Shown here in pieces: positions 51,051 through 63,602 of a stretch of DNA of 64,000 nt. Within the stretch, counting starts at the first letter, position 1. Every line of letters starts with the position of its first letter. Below the pieces are notes generated by a model that was not told the origin of the DNA, made no database searches, and saw nothing but the letters and a program-made list of their open reading frames with translations. The stretch spans positions 186,001 through 250,000 of the forward strand of contig JAAOOA010000528.1 of NCBI GenBank assembly GCA_012861695.1, in the 5' to 3' direction. Origin of the DNA: Trematomus loennbergii. Its lineage: Eukaryota > Chordata > Actinopteri > Perciformes > Nototheniidae. The translations under genes and the position numbers were made by a program.

Positions 51051-52444
51051 CCTGACACTCAGACACTTTTCATATTTTTAGGTTACCAGTCCCACGCTTG
51101 TCTGGCAGTTATGCACATGGGGTTTTGTCCAAGGCAGTGTGCTTAAGTCAGGGGGCCCGGGGACTCAAGGTGCGCATGGCAGGCCGCCTATGAGCGGCCA
51201 AAATGTTTTAATTAACTCGTTATTGTCGTTTTTAGACAGTGTACATTGGACGACATAAACATACGGAGTTATGGACATAAACGTGTCAGTATAGACAGAA
51301 CAATGTACATATTAATCATATTTAATTTATTAAATGTACAATAAACTAAAAACAGCAGAATCACTGCTTTAAGCAGCATATCACACTTCCAGGCAGACAT
51401 ACACACACCCAGGGGGAAAGAGAACACATTGACCCAGGAATAAGTGCTCAAAACGTGGGTAAAAGTGTGTTAAAATGTCGGGGAACATGTTTCAAATGAC
51501 AGCAGACTGCTGCTTGTTTGCAGGCTGACACAGTTCACTTGTCTCACACACACACCCAGGGGGGAAAAGAGAACACATTGACCCATGAATAAGTGTCTGA
51601 ATCATGGGCACATTAGTGTTTAAAGTCGGGGGAACTGTTTTAATTCAGGACCAGGGTGAAAAGATAACACATTTACCCCGCTAAAGTGTTCAAAACATGG
51701 GTATATTAGTGCTCAAACTCGATTAAACTGTTTTAATTGCGGAGGTTTTACGTTTTGGTTCACTCGTCTCACACACCCAGAGTGTTAACAACATTTTTTA
51801 CAAATTTTATAAATTAGTCTAGAGCTCCATCTATTGTAATTTGAGTGTATTACACGTCTGTCCATGGAACGCGAGTTGTGCGCCATTTGAGTAAACTGAT
51901 ATGCAGCTGGAGTAACATGTACATTGAGACGCATTGGGACATATCATCGTCACTTTCAATGTTAACCTTGTACATAGGAGGCACAATATGCTTACTCAAG
52001 TAAAAGTAAAGAAGTATGGGCTTTGAAATGTACTTCAGTAAAAAGTACCCATAACTAGCAGCTGTTTTAAAGAGTACCTGACCTCCCTTTATATTAATAG
52101 AACAATAATGTCATTGTTAGCTAATGAATGTTTCCATGCTGAACAACGGCAACATGACAACGTTTTCATTGGTCCCTCTTCTTTAGAGAAGACCAGGAAA
52201 TGATGGATACACGGATCGTGTTCAAATCAATAGGCACGCAATGACTCTAAATAATAATGATCACGCCACCAAACACACATTCAAACTAAAGGAACCAGCC
52301 TGTTTGGAAAATGTAAGAAGTAGAAAGTTCAGGTATTTCTGTTCAAAATGTAAGAAGTCAAAGTAAAAAGTCGTCAGAAAAATAATCTGAGACCTGTGTA
52401 CACCTTCAGACAGCCTCCAAGTGAAGCACACATAGTTTACTCAC
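51051..52444. other. Second copy of the 48-kb repeat segment and unique DNA
   Basis: 51217-51780 matches 48250-48730 in pieces. 51990-52110 contains AAGTA-rich hAT debris. No gene is seen. Confidence 0.5.
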
Positions 52445-52550
52445 AGTTTGAAAGCAGCGTGGAGAAGTCTTCAGCTGTGGAGCTGTGATCCGCTCAGGTT
52501 AAACTGTGATACGACTTCTGTGGCTATCTACCAGCGATCATGTTTAATAT
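52445..52550 (-). other. Candidate 5' non-coding exon of the NLRP1-like gene
   Basis: On the minus strand TTTCAAACT/GTGAGTAAAC is a near-perfect donor at 52444. The block upstream of it is not repetitive, and TTTAATATTAAA lies about 100 bp further upstream. Fish NLR genes often start with such an untranslated exon. The start point cannot be fixed. Confidence 0.3.
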
Positions 52551-53330
52551 TAAAGACTACACACATGTATCCCTTATCAAAATGGTATTCTGCACTTTGC
52601 AGCACTTTTCCAGATAAGATGTGACTGTTTACTTGGTTAACTTTTGTTATGCATCGATACAGCGACACCAAATGACAAGGGTACTCACATACGTTGAGAA
52701 CTAGAAACACAAATACTTTTTCACACTGTTGTGAACATGTTTTATGCTTTTATCTTTGTGGTCTTTGTTCTCATATGTTTGATCTATTTCTGTGTAACTT
52801 GGTAATATTCATATTAATTCCTTGTTATTGTTGTCTTTCCATCTGTCGGTGATGATTATAACTACATAACGAAACACATGGCCTGATTTGCATATTTGAA
52901 CTTAATGTGTGCACTGGAATACATTTATATGTGAAATGACCACTTATCACAACATAATGTGGACTGGCAGGCTGATAAACTAGGATATCTGATCTCGGTG
53001 GGTCTTAATGAGGCTTGATACAGACCTCAGTCAGTATACTATTTATAAGCAAATGCCTACTATAATATGTATATTATATGGCTTAAAGTGTACATAAATT
53101 CGCTCACATTATAAATGATGGTTGGGTTGCATTTTTCTGAATCTTTTAACAATGTTAATGTGTGAAATTCAGCTGTGATGAATGAAGATGTCGTATTGAT
53201 CCGTGGCTCACTCATAACGCGCAGGACTCGAGTGATTTTTGCTGTTTGGACTCGGGTTTGAGTCCAGCATGAACTTTTTAGTTATTTTCATTTCGATGGA
53301 CACTGAATTATATTTTTGAATAGAGGATTG
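52551..53330. other. Unassigned A+T-rich DNA
   Basis: No ORF, element end or RNA gene recognised. Confidence 0.5.
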
Positions 53331-54347
53331 GATTGGATTAGTTTTGAGTCATAAAGATAAAGCAACACTTTCTCAGAATCAAACAAAACTAAGAGTTTAA
53401 GAGAAAAAACAACCGAGTCAAGCAAAATAAATTAAAAAAATTAAACTATAAGTTGTAAACAAATCATTTGTGTAATCATGTCAACTATAAGTCTTTCTTC
53501 TTTGTTTTAACATATTTTTGTTCTCTTTCCTTCTTTCTCAATGATCAGACCTTTGCTCTCGCTGCAGCTCTCTCGTTTGCGCTAGTGATGTGTCGGTCGC
53601 GAACGAGACGATTCTTTTGAACGGCTTTGGTACGAACGAAGGGAACCGAGTCGTACTTGGTGAGAGCCGTTCTTTTTATCGTTCAATCGCTGGTCCGCAC
53701 TCACTGCCTGTCAAAATCCACTCGCCTTTTAAAAAGCTTGATTTTGTTCCCCAAACGTATTCTGTGAAGACCCGCCCCTACTCTGATTGGTAGGTTTCAG
53801 CACGAGGAGTGAGATGGGGTGGGTCTTAAGGGAATACGCGAGAGAGAGAAGTCATAACAAGTGGTAGCCTAAAGCAGAGCCGGCCCGACCCATTAAGCGA
53901 CATAAGCGGCCGCTTAGGGCCCCGCAGCCACTAAGGGCCCCCTAGCAAAAAATAAATAAAAAATGAAAAAGAAAATTAATTTTTTTTTTTTTATCTCAGT
54001 ACACCGTTTTTTATCTCAGTACACCGTTTTTTATCTCAGTACACCGTCGCCGTGATAAGTATGTTTAATTAATCTTGTTAATATGCCTAGATTGCCTACT
54101 CTCAAAGTCATGTATTATATTATTGAGTCAATCACATAATACATTAACCGTGCTTTACCTGAACCTCATCATGAGAGAACGGCAGGATTGTAATTTCCCG
54201 TGTTCAGTGAATGCAACAGAGGACACCAGACCAACCAGAGAGTTGAATGGAAATAAACATCTGTCTTATTGGCTGACAGGTACCTGTCCTGTGAGCTGGG
54301 ACAATGTTTAAAATAAACTGTCAGTCTTAGACTCAGAGTTTTTGAAG

Positions 54348-54467
54348 ATGGACATAAGAACATTTTTTCTTAAAAAAGACGACAATTCTCAAGTGGTGGC
54401 TCACACAACAACCCCAGAGCCAGCACTTGAGCCAGGAGAAATTACAGCTACGTTGACGTTACTTTGA
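54348..54467 (+). pseudogene. hAT transposase N-terminal remnant
   Basis: A short frame beginning MDIRTFFLKK followed by an acidic Thr/Pro-rich stretch and a stop. The M-x-I-x-x-FF-x-KK start is common in hAT/ZMYM-type proteins. No catalytic part remains. Confidence 0.45.
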
Positions 54468-55046
54468 ATCGCGGGGGTAAGCTAAACCGTTAGCAAGTAG
54501 CTATAGCTAGCCAGATATATTAAATAAACACTTTGTCATTCAATCTAAATGTAATGTTTATTAGCATTACCTGGTGATTTCAAAGAAAGCTCTCTGGGAA
54601 ATGTTGACTTACTGTTCGACATGAAGCTAGAAGCTACCTTACAGTACACAGTTGATCCTGAGTCCTGTCAGTTAAAGTGTTTCATAGTTAGCTAAACTAA
54701 GCATCAACCTAGCACTGAAATATATGGATGTTATGTGACATTATTTCTGAGAAAAAGTCAGCTGAAATGGTGGCATAGTTGCCACTGCTTTACGTGTCGA
54801 CAGCATGTTTGAACGTATTTGCAGCAGTAAATGTGGCTGTTTGGCCACTGACGTTGCCATAACAACACCTGAATGTAAATGTGCAACCTCTTTTTGTGAC
54901 AGATTCTTGCATGAAATTATAATTCTTCTGAATGATATTCCTATTGACAGCTAGTTTTTATGTGAACATTATGAGATGGACAGCCAGAGAGAATAAATGA
55001 AAAACAGTTATGAAATACTATATGACAAAACAAGAATACAGTTTAA

Positions 55047-56484
55047 CCCTTTGGAGTTGACCGTCACGCCGGCGTGATCAGATCACATGACCTGTTCAAG
55101 CCGGTGCCGCATAAAAACAACAGTCCGGACAACATTGCTGTGTATTTCTGTCGAAAGTACTGGCTTGAAACTATATGCCAGTCTTTGTTTCATGCAAAAA
55201 GACCCAGTAAACACGGAGATACGATGATATAAAGTTAATATAAATATATTTCAAAAGTATGAAAAATGGAAGCACATATTTTAATATCTTCGCCGTATTT
55301 TATCATTTTACGAAACGGAAAATACTGGAAACTGTAGATCCTGCTCAACCGGATGTATGTGTGTGTGTGTGTGTCCGTCGAAAGTACTGGCTTGAAACTA
55401 TATGCCAGTCTTTGTTTCATGCAAAAAGACCCAGTAAACACGGAGATACGATGACATAAAGTTAATACAAATATATTTCAAAAGTATGAAAAATGGAAGC
55501 ACATATTTTAATATCTTCGCGGTATTTTATCATTTTACAAAACCGAAAATACTGGAAACTGTAGATCCTGCTCAACAGGATGTATTTACCAGGGAGGGGG
55601 TGAGGTAATCAGGTAAACAGAGTGATACGTAACGAGACGAAGAGGCACGGCGGGAACCAAAGAGAGACGGCAGGGAATGGAGAGAGACGAAGATATACGA
55701 AGACAGGCGGCGGGAGACGAAGAGAGACGCCGATTGAAGTAAAGTGACAGACAAACATTGAGAATTTAGATATAGTTAGATAGATTTAGAGTTTTGAAGA
55801 TTCAACTATGATGAAGAGAACTCTGAACGTGAGTCAAGCTATAAGCTTGTTTTTTGACATGGAGGAGGAGGAGGAGCCTGTGATGTTGCCCTCTGTTGAA
55901 AGAAACTGCTTTGAAGCGTGGCACAGATAAAGACAGAAAAAACTGATTTTTGTACATAATGTGTATATATATATATTTGTATTATATTTATAATAACACT
56001 TTTGCCTTATCAGAATGAAATCCAATGTACATTATTTAAGCTTTTAAATGTTTTGTTGTGCCTACTGTGTCACTGTTGACAGAACTTGAGAAATTAGGAA
56101 AAAACGCCTATGGATACACCTGTTATTTGTTCATAAAATGTGTATATAGGTTCATGCTACCTCAATCAAACTTTCACATTATCATAGTGACATCCCATGT
56201 ATATATTTCCAGCTTTCAAATGGTTTCGTTGTGCATGTTTGTGTTACCTATATAAAAAATAATATCATTTTCAAAATCCGTTTTTTAATTTTTTTTGTGA
56301 TTTTGGGTCCAAAATATTCATATAGTATCTCAAAATGAAAGAAATAACTATCAGGTTATATAGGTGAGGTTGTCCTTAAAAAAAAGATACCAAACATTGA
56401 CATGCCAAACATTTCTTAATGGGGTTTAGTAAGACAAATCAAAAGTATGCGAAAACGGCCAAATTAGCCCAGGACTCCAAAGGG
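55047..56484. mobile_element. piggyBac-like element nested in the second hAT, 1.44 kb
   Basis: Ends CCCTTTGGAGT and ACTCCAAAGGG, with TTAA on both sides (55043-55046 and 56485-56488). It contains a direct duplication of about 220 bp (55151-55366 and 55376-55590), which share GAAAGTACTGGCTTGAAACT. A short ORF at 55808-55930 starts MMKRTLNVSQAISLFFDMEE and may be the transposase N-terminus. Confidence 0.88.
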
Positions 56485-57395
56485 TTAAAATGTGATTTGT
56501 AAAATATCCATAAAGAAAAATCTGTTTACAGTTCTGTTTGATATGGGTGTTGAGAGATGTATCCATAGATCTCCTAATTTTGCTCTCAAAGTGCACCAGA
56601 TTGATGCTTTTAACTTCAATATTTAAAAAAAAATCTTCCCGGGGGAGCATGCCCCCGGACCCCCCTAGAGGAGGTGAGGACCCCCCTAGAGGAGGTGAGG
56701 ATAACCTAGAGGATGTTAGGTCCACGATGTTTACATGCTTATTTATACAATATGTGTGCTTATGCTAACATCATAAGACAGGAGCACAAGAGTGAGGGGG
56801 GCCCCCAAGCCAAAGCTCCCAAAAGTCTAGGGCCGGCCCTGGCCTAAAGGACAGGTAGACAACGTGTTTTTCGGATGGAAAATGAGCCAAACGCGAAAAC
56901 GCAGCAGCATTTGGATGCACTTCAACCAAAACCCAGGCAGTGATAAAGCGGAGTGTTCTAATATTAAGAGTTGCGTGAATTTCATGCAAGGCAAGGCAAA
57001 TGTATTTACTTAACACATACATAGGGTAAATTCAAAGTAGTACATTCAATGACATGAATGACATGGATATGGCGCCACCCTGTGTCATGTTTACAATGCA
57101 GATTATTGACATTAGGTCTGGCAATACAGTCAATCATTATCCTGGTGATTATTATAAACCTAGTAACCCCGCCCCCTTTAAAAAAAACGGCTCTTTTGAA
57201 CGGCTCTTTGAAAGGAACGGAGCCATAAGATCCGGATCCCTTCAAAGAGACATAATTCCCATCACTAGTTTGCGCTCCTTTTTTTTTTTCGATTCTGACA
57301 CAAACATCCGAGGGGGGCGGGACTTTCAGGGGTGCGTCCCCATTGGCTACTCAGTTTTTGAGTGACAGCCCAGTCCTCCGGCAATTGTACAGTGC

Positions 57396-58204
57396 AACTG
57401 CGGTAGCTGAGCATGGACAGAAGACCCCCAGAAGAACCAGCATCTCAATTATTATAATACTACAAGTGAAAATATATGTAAGTATTGATCATTTGTGTTG
57501 TTTGTGCTGTACTATACGGTCTGTTTCTTTATTGTGTTAAGTGAGAAGTAAAGAAGAGCTGTGCTATGAAAGTTAGCTTTTGCTAACTTGAGATCCATAA
57601 CAATGCTAGCTAAGTAGCCTAACAGCAGGGTTAGCTACTTAGCTACCAGTGCGTGAGCGCTCAGACACCGGCACACACACACAAACAGACTTGTGTGCCT
57701 GACTCTACCAACATGCTTTCAAGATTCTGTTTAGATATGCAAGTATAAGCCATGATAGCTTATTTTATTAACACGCTCATTTGATATGAAAATCAATGGA
57801 GGCTGAGTTTACTTCTTCTCTCTGTAGGAAAACCTACCGTCCATGATGCCCCTGAGCTGAGTTTTATTTGTCATACAAATGTTGAGCTTTGGCTTCTCTT
57901 CTATGCATTGCAAAATGCTACACATGGGCTACTCGTTCTAAGTATCAGATTTTAGCTCTCTTCCTATTCATTTCCAATTCTATTTCTAAAAAAATGTTGA
58001 ATTAATGGCACAATTATGTTGTTTTTTTCTATATGGAGACCTGTTGATAGTTAACTTCATATTTTTCATTTCCTAAAACAATTATGTTCCTCTCATATTA
58101 ACAGTGTGGATCATTGAGACAGCGTGGTGTCCAGAGGTCTTCTCCCATTTCCCACTTCCTGTGAGGGGACAGCACGGAGGGGGGGGGGGGGCATGAAGAA
58201 AGAC
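57396..58204. other. Spacer between inverted arms, left part
   Basis: No gene is recognised. A G-run of 12 at about 58178-58190. Confidence 0.5.
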
Positions 58205-58207
58205 CTG

Positions 58208-59519
58208 GGGCCTCATTTATAACGCCTTGCGTAGGATTGACGTGAGAAGGTTGCTTACGTAGTACAAAGCAAAAGAATAGGTACAGAAATGTTCCGACAT
58301 TTTCCGATTCACAAAACATTGCGTACCGGCGAGGGAAGTGCGTACCGGCACTTCCTACGCCTGTTTCCCTTTATAAATCACAATCGACTCGAAATGCGGC
58401 GCAGCTTTTGCAGGCTTCACGTAACGCCCATATTTGCCTATAAATAGTCAACATTCATTTGACTGACTGCATGAAGAAGATCGCAGGAAATTACGATAGA
58501 ACAGCTAAAAAAGACATCTCACACCGTGTCAGATTTTGGTTATTTTGGGGAGGTCGAGATAAATCACATTGTTTGGTGGATGCAGTTTGAACCAGAGTAG
58601 CAGCATGGAGGTCGGATCGTCACCAAAATAAATAAATAAGTGGTCCGAAAAAAGTTAATGACAAAAAAAATACACATAACCTTCCTCAGGCAGTGTGTTT
58701 GTCCCGGGGACAGGAGACCCCCCCCTGATGAGAAACTGTAAGAAATGATCGGGGAATCCCTCCGGAGTGGAGTCATGACGACTGGATCTGAATTATTTTG
58801 TTGTATTTGGTGGTTTGTGTTCCAGCTGTCGATCAGCAACTATATATCCATAATCCACCAGTTAAAGGAAATACAATGTGTTGTGTTATATTAGCTGTAC
58901 AATTTACCACATATGGTGTTCTTAGTTTCCATACCTCCTGTGTTTTACGAGCGACTTATCAAGTCTTGGCAAACGGCATAAAACACGATTAAACGTGATA
59001 GTATATAAAACCATGCTCGTATCTACAACCTATAGAAATGCAAAACGGCGTCAGTTTAGACGTTATTCTGTCCTCCTGCTTACCGCATCATTTATGAGAA
59101 AACATTTCATAACATTAACACAACATATTCGAGGTGGTTTTAAATAACATATCCGTATTTATTTATTTCTCCAAGTTATGTTTTTGTGTGCACTGAGGAG
59201 TCTCAAACAGGCGTTTGTTTAATCATTTTAAGATTGGCTTTAATCAATGTTTGAAAATGAATTCTTCATATTTGATAAATGAGAGGTAACATTTTATTTA
59301 TGGTATTATTTCCACATATTCCTCTCCATTCTTCCTTCTGCCAACGGTGTCGCAGTTTCTCGTCTCTCCCGTTGTGTGCTTAGTGCGTACGCATGGGTTA
59401 GAGTTTGCGTGGAGGACCGCACATTTTCCCGTCAAGTTAGTATTTTATAAATCGCAAACATTGCGTAGAAACTGGCGTACGCCATTTTTTGAGCATATAT
59501 CCCTTTATAAATGAGGCCC
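58208..59519. mobile_element. DNA transposon with GGGCCTCATTTATAA ends, 1.3 kb
   Basis: Ends GGGCCTCATTTATAA and TTATAAATGAGGCCC are perfect inverted repeats. CTG flanks both sides (58205-58207 and 59520-59522). The 3-bp duplication suggests PIF/Harbinger type. Subterminal TTGCGTACG-like motifs recur at both ends. No intact transposase. Confidence 0.82.
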
Positions 59520-60354
59520 CTGAACCATCTTCATCCACACTGGGCGTTGCGGTTATCACTTGCTCAGTGTCATTTAATTTGACCAAATGTCTTTACATAT
59601 ACATTTAATAGATTTTATTATTATCTACCTTTTTGTTTTATGTCCTTTTATTTCAAACATTCTTTGAGACTTCATCTTCTGGTTTAAATTTCAATAAATG
59701 TAATGTGTATAATCACTCTTTTGTCTTTATTCTACATGAAAATGTTAGAGATTCCATTCAAATCTGTTGATTATTCATATCTTCCTCAGGATAGGAATAG
59801 TATGTTGAGTTTTTAATGCTAAATGTATATCATTTTCTCACAGGATATAGAATGAGACAACACAGTTTTTATCCATTGTGTATGAATGCTTCAGCTCTTC
59901 AGACCAACATAGTAAGATGTGAGCATGTTCCTAATTGTGTTGGTATGCAACCTAGGTCTGGTCTGTTTAATAAAGCAAATCTGCCACTTTTATATTGTAG
60001 AATTTGTTTTATTATTATTAAAGCAGTCTTTAATTGTTTGTCCTAAACATAGCCATATATGCTTTTGAAATGCAACATGTCTTTGAAAAAAGAACAGTAT
60101 ACAGTTTATATTGTGTATCACCTTTAGCATAAAAATAAATAGATAGACGGACACTTTATCAATCCCAAATTGGGAAATTATTTTGTTACAGCAGCAGTGT
60201 GTTCAGGTATTAAAATATTTAAAGTTGGAATAAAGTATAAACTACACAACACAAGTATAATGCACAGCAATCCATAAGATAAGTCCGATATTTTCATGAA
60301 AACTCCCCAGGGGGCACCAACACAAACGTGGCCGAGTGGTCTCCGGAGTTTGCT
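59520..60354. other. Spacer between inverted arms, right part
   Basis: No gene is seen. A LINE-like tail (AATAGATAGACGGACACTTT, about 60138) is present. Confidence 0.4.
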
Positions 60355-60736
60355 CCATGAGTTGCACTGTATGATCTGTGGTTTAGTGGGCTGTCACTCA
60401 AAAACTGAGTAGCCAATGGGGACGCACCCCTGAAAGTCCCGCCCACCTGGGACGTTTGTGTCAGAATCGCAAACAAAAAATGGAGTGCAAAGGAGAACAG
60501 CTGCAGCTAGAGCAAAAGTCTGATCATTGAGAAAGAAGCAAAGAGAACTGCAAACAAAAAGATATGTTAAAACAAAGAAAAAAAGACTTGTAGTTTACAT
60601 GATTACACAAATGATTTGTTTGCAACTTATAGTTTTATTTTTAAATTACATTTATTTAGCTTGACTCTGGTTTTTTCTCTTTTGCTTGATTCTGAGGAAG
60701 TGTTGCTTTATCTTAATGACACGAAACTAATCCCAC
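60355..60736. repeat. Large inverted repeat, arm 2 (empty site)
   Basis: Reverse complement of arm 1 without the 3.7-kb hAT insertion. It keeps a CCAAT-like box and a GGGCGGGAC box in the arm. Confidence 0.88.
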
Positions 60737-61419
60737 AGTATTTCATAATGTTGTTTGCCGAGACCAAAATTAATGACCAAGCAGCATTTTAAAGTCTAAA
60801 TATCCCTGCACATGTAGCAATGACATTTCTGCTGCTGTCTTTGCAAAACGGGGGGAGCCTCGCTGCGGGGAAACGGTGGACCTCTGTCGCCTGTCAGCGT
60901 AACTTCAATGATGTCGTTTCAAATCGTAAACAAGGAAGGGCGTTGCCTGCCGCCAGCAAACCGAGCCTGCCGTTCTGTGATTCTGTTTGTCGTCACTTCA
61001 CAAGTGATGCGCGTTGCTGCTCCAAAGTTAAACTACTTTCAACAAAGGACGTTCACAACAGTTGATTTGAGCACGCAAAAACGGTGCCGGAGCATCAGCA
61101 CTACAGCCCTTTATCCCCCCATACTTTGAAGGCTGGTCCGTGAAAATATTGTCGGTCCAGGCAGGAAATGAAAAAGTGAAATACATTTGAAAAAGTCACA
61201 CTTGACTCTACGTTGCTGATTTTTGATCAAGTCTGTAAAAAATGTTTTTTGTGACATATGCCTACAGTATAACAGAGTAATAATAATGTATTAAAAACCC
61301 AGCAGAGCCTGGTTTTAATCAACACTCACCCTGTTGCTCGTGCTCTGTCGAAGTGTAAAATGGAGTCTGGGTTCATCACTTCCACTTCCCTGTCTGCAGC
61401 TCCTCCCTCTGTTTATCAG
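60737..61419. other. Intergenic DNA
   Basis: A 73-codon ORF at 60908-61129 has no recognisable feature. Nothing else is seen. Confidence 0.45.
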
Positions 61420-62183
61420 CAGAGGTGAAGTACACAGATCTTGATTAAAAGGAGAAGTACTTAGATATTGTACTTGAGTAAAAGTAGACGTACTCAGATC
61501 TTGTACTTCAGTAAAAGGAGAAGTACTCAGATCTTGTTCTTGAGTAAAAGTAGAAGTACTCAGATCTTGTTCTTGAGTAAAAGTAGACGTACTCAGATCT
61601 TGTACTTCAGTAAAAGGAGAAGTACTCAGATCTTGTTCTTGAGTAAAAGTAGAAGTACTCAGATATTGTTCTTGAGTAAAAGTAGAAGTACCAGAGTGTA
61701 GGAATACTCTGTTACAGTAAAAGTCCTGCATTCAAAATGTTCCTCAAGTAAAAGTAGAAAAGTATTATCATCAAAATATAGTTAAAGTAGCGACAGTAAA
61801 AGTAGTGATTGTGCAGATTGGTCCATTTCAGAATAATATATATGATATGTTTCATAATGATTGATCATTAAAGTGTTCTCAAAGCTGGTAAAGGTGCAGC
61901 TAGTTTGAATGACTTTGTATACTGCAGGGTAGCTTGTGGATTTACTCCAGGTGGAACTAAAGTCTGATTTAACACTTGATTATATTTCACATCATTCATC
62001 CACATCTGTAAAGTCACTAAAGGTATTAAATACATGTAGTGGAGTAAAAGTACACCATTTACTTCTAACTTGTAGTGGAGTAAAAGTATGAATGCAGGAC
62101 TTTTACTTCTAACAGAGTATTCATACACTGTGGTACTTCTACTTTGACTCAAGTACAAGATCTGAGTACTTATTCCACCTCTG
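61420..62183. mobile_element. hAT-family element with CAGAGGTG ends and internal 33-bp repeat
   Basis: CAGAGGTGAAGTAC at the left and the complement of CAGAGGTGGAATAAGTACTC at the right. 61440-61700 is a tandem array of a 33-bp unit (AAAAGTAGAAGTACTCAGAT), about eight copies. Part of 61910-61995 matches 43715-43770 inverted. Confidence 0.7.
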
Positions 62184-62345
62184 ATTGGTTGAAATAATCC
62201 TCCTTACAATTCCCTGCTACGTCAGTTATTCTCATGTTTTATTTTGAAAAACTTCTCCCGGAAGTAGTATGGAACCTTTTCACTCATGCATTAGCTGACA
62301 GAAGTGCCTCCCTGCTCCCGAGGAGAAGAGCAACAAAGTCCCACC

Positions 62346-62372
62346 ATGGCTGTTTTGTGGAATAAATTGTGA
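62346..62372 (+). promoter_or_regulatory. Upstream ORF with perfect Kozak context
   Basis: CCCACCATGG starts an eight-codon ORF (MAVLWNKL, stop TGA), ending 14 nt before the next ATG at 62387. If transcribed it should strongly limit initiation at the main ATG, or translation would depend on reinitiation. Confidence 0.5.
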
Positions 62373-62386
62373 CAACTACCGACAAG

Positions 62387-62449
62387 ATGATGAACGACAT
62401 CATAGAGGAACCGGAGAAGGACACCCTGCTGGAGCCGCAAGTCTTCCCG
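62387..62449 (+). CDS. First coding exon of an unidentified plus-strand gene
   Basis: ATG at 62387 (second ATG at 62390), A at -3. 21 codons: MMNDIIEEPEKDTLLEPQVF and Pro, then donor CCCG/GTAATG. Acidic, no domain. It leaves phase 0, matching the exon at 63603. The family is not recognised. Confidence 0.5.
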
Positions 62450-63602
62450 GTAATGTCTGCTAAAGATAGCTAACGCTAACTTGTACATAGAAACTGGGAG
62501 GCTAGTTGAAGACGGTTTTTATGAATGGGCGTAGTGGCCAAATGGCAGTACTACAACTTCAAGGATGTCACTGGTATAAAAACAGCTATATTACAGCAGC
62601 AAACTGAAGTATAATAATTAATAAAGCACGATGAATAATTAAATCCTGGCAAGTTATGTGGAACAACGACACAAAAGCTAAAGTTTATAATAAAACTCAG
62701 ACTGCGCATGCGCCTTGGGCTTATATCCGGGTACTTTCTGAACCTTCAGTCGCTCTATTTTTGGCTTCAAGCGCCACTGAGCAACTCTCATAGGAATGAA
62801 CGCCTCTCTCTCTTTATACATCCATAGGCTAGCTGCTAGCTGATTAGCTTAGCCTGGGATTTTGACAGTTGTTTATATTAGTCGTGTTTACAAAATGAAG
62901 TGTTTCTCTTTTTCGTAAAACAATGCTAAGATTGAGTTTGATTGACATTAAGTGACATTATATAGTTGGCCCATAAACACCTACAGTGTTATCGTTTCTT
63001 ATTCCATAAATAGAACTGCTGGGGACATCTGGAGGAGTTTTCACTTTTTTTAGAGACAGTTATGGAGTAACTTATGTAGAAGTGGAAGAACTACTTGGAT
63101 TTGTAACTTAAGTAAAAGTAGCTTAATAGAAAACATACTATGTTATAAGTAAAAGTCCTGAATTAAAAAAGTATTGCCTCCAAATTAAGTACTAAAAGTA
63201 CTTATATACTGTAGGCGCATTCACACCGCAGTACTTTTCCCACAAAGGTTCATGAGAACTTAGTTCTCTTTAGTTCTCATGAACTAAGTACAGATCGCGT
63301 TCACACCGGAATAAGTTCCTGGGGAAGGATTAGGCAAATGAAGCCGCTGACGTCACTTCTTCTTCTTCTGCTTTGGGTTTACTGGCAGGCCGCAAACAAC
63401 TTCACGGCGTATATTGCCACCCCGAGTCCCCGGACGGAAGTCCCCGGAGTTGGGGACTGGCTTCAGATTCATTTTGTAAAAAGCACTTTGAGCTGCATGT
63501 GTTGTATGAAAAGTGCTATATAAATAATGCTTTATCATTATGATTATTCAGCTGCCAAACATATATTAATGTACAGATTGTTCTCAATTCCTCCGTCCTC
63601 AG
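62450..63602 (+). other. Intron with hAT and MITE debris
   Basis: 63040-63200 holds AAGTA-type hAT debris. 63212-63330 has inverted GCATTCACACC/GTTCACACC motifs of a MITE. 63476-63535 is a tail-like AAAGCACTTTGAGCTGCATG segment common in fish repeats. Confidence 0.5.

Larger units (their letters stand above)
53875..56841. mobile_element. Nested hAT element (CAGAGCCGGCCC ends), 3.0 kb
   Basis: Perfect octamer duplication GCCTAAAG (53867-53874 and 56842-56849). Left end CAGAGCCGGCCC, complement of right end CAGGGCCGGCCC. A 23-bp triplication (TTTATCTCAGTACACCG) lies at about 53990-54046. A 39-codon frame at 54348-54467 starts MDIRTFFLKKDD, like the N-terminus of fish ZMYM/hAT transposases. Confidence 0.9.
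53583..57267. mobile_element. Outer hAT element (TAGTGATG ends), 3.7 kb
   Basis: Perfect octamer duplication GTTTGCGC (53575-53582 and 57268-57275). Ends TAGTGATG and CATCACTA. Interior near both ends is rich in GAACGG/CCGTTC. Most of its length is a second element inserted at 53875. Confidence 0.9.
53331..57395. repeat. Large inverted repeat, arm 1 (interrupted by nested transposons)
   Basis: 53331-53582 and 57268-57395 together match 60355-60736 in inverse orientation. Examples are AAATCATTTGTGTAATCATG, TCTCAATGATCAGAC and CCCCATTGGCTACTCAG. Arm 2 lacks the hAT element, so it is the empty-site copy. Confidence 0.88.

Noticed and set aside
57411..57455. Short ORF (MDRRPPEEPASQLL) next to CCAAT/GC boxes in the inverted-repeat arm
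   Set aside because: Too short, not preserved in arm 2 and no splice donor before the stop.
61315..61731. Open frames with an 11-residue repeat on both strands
   Set aside because: They are translations of the 33-bp repeat inside a hAT-type element.
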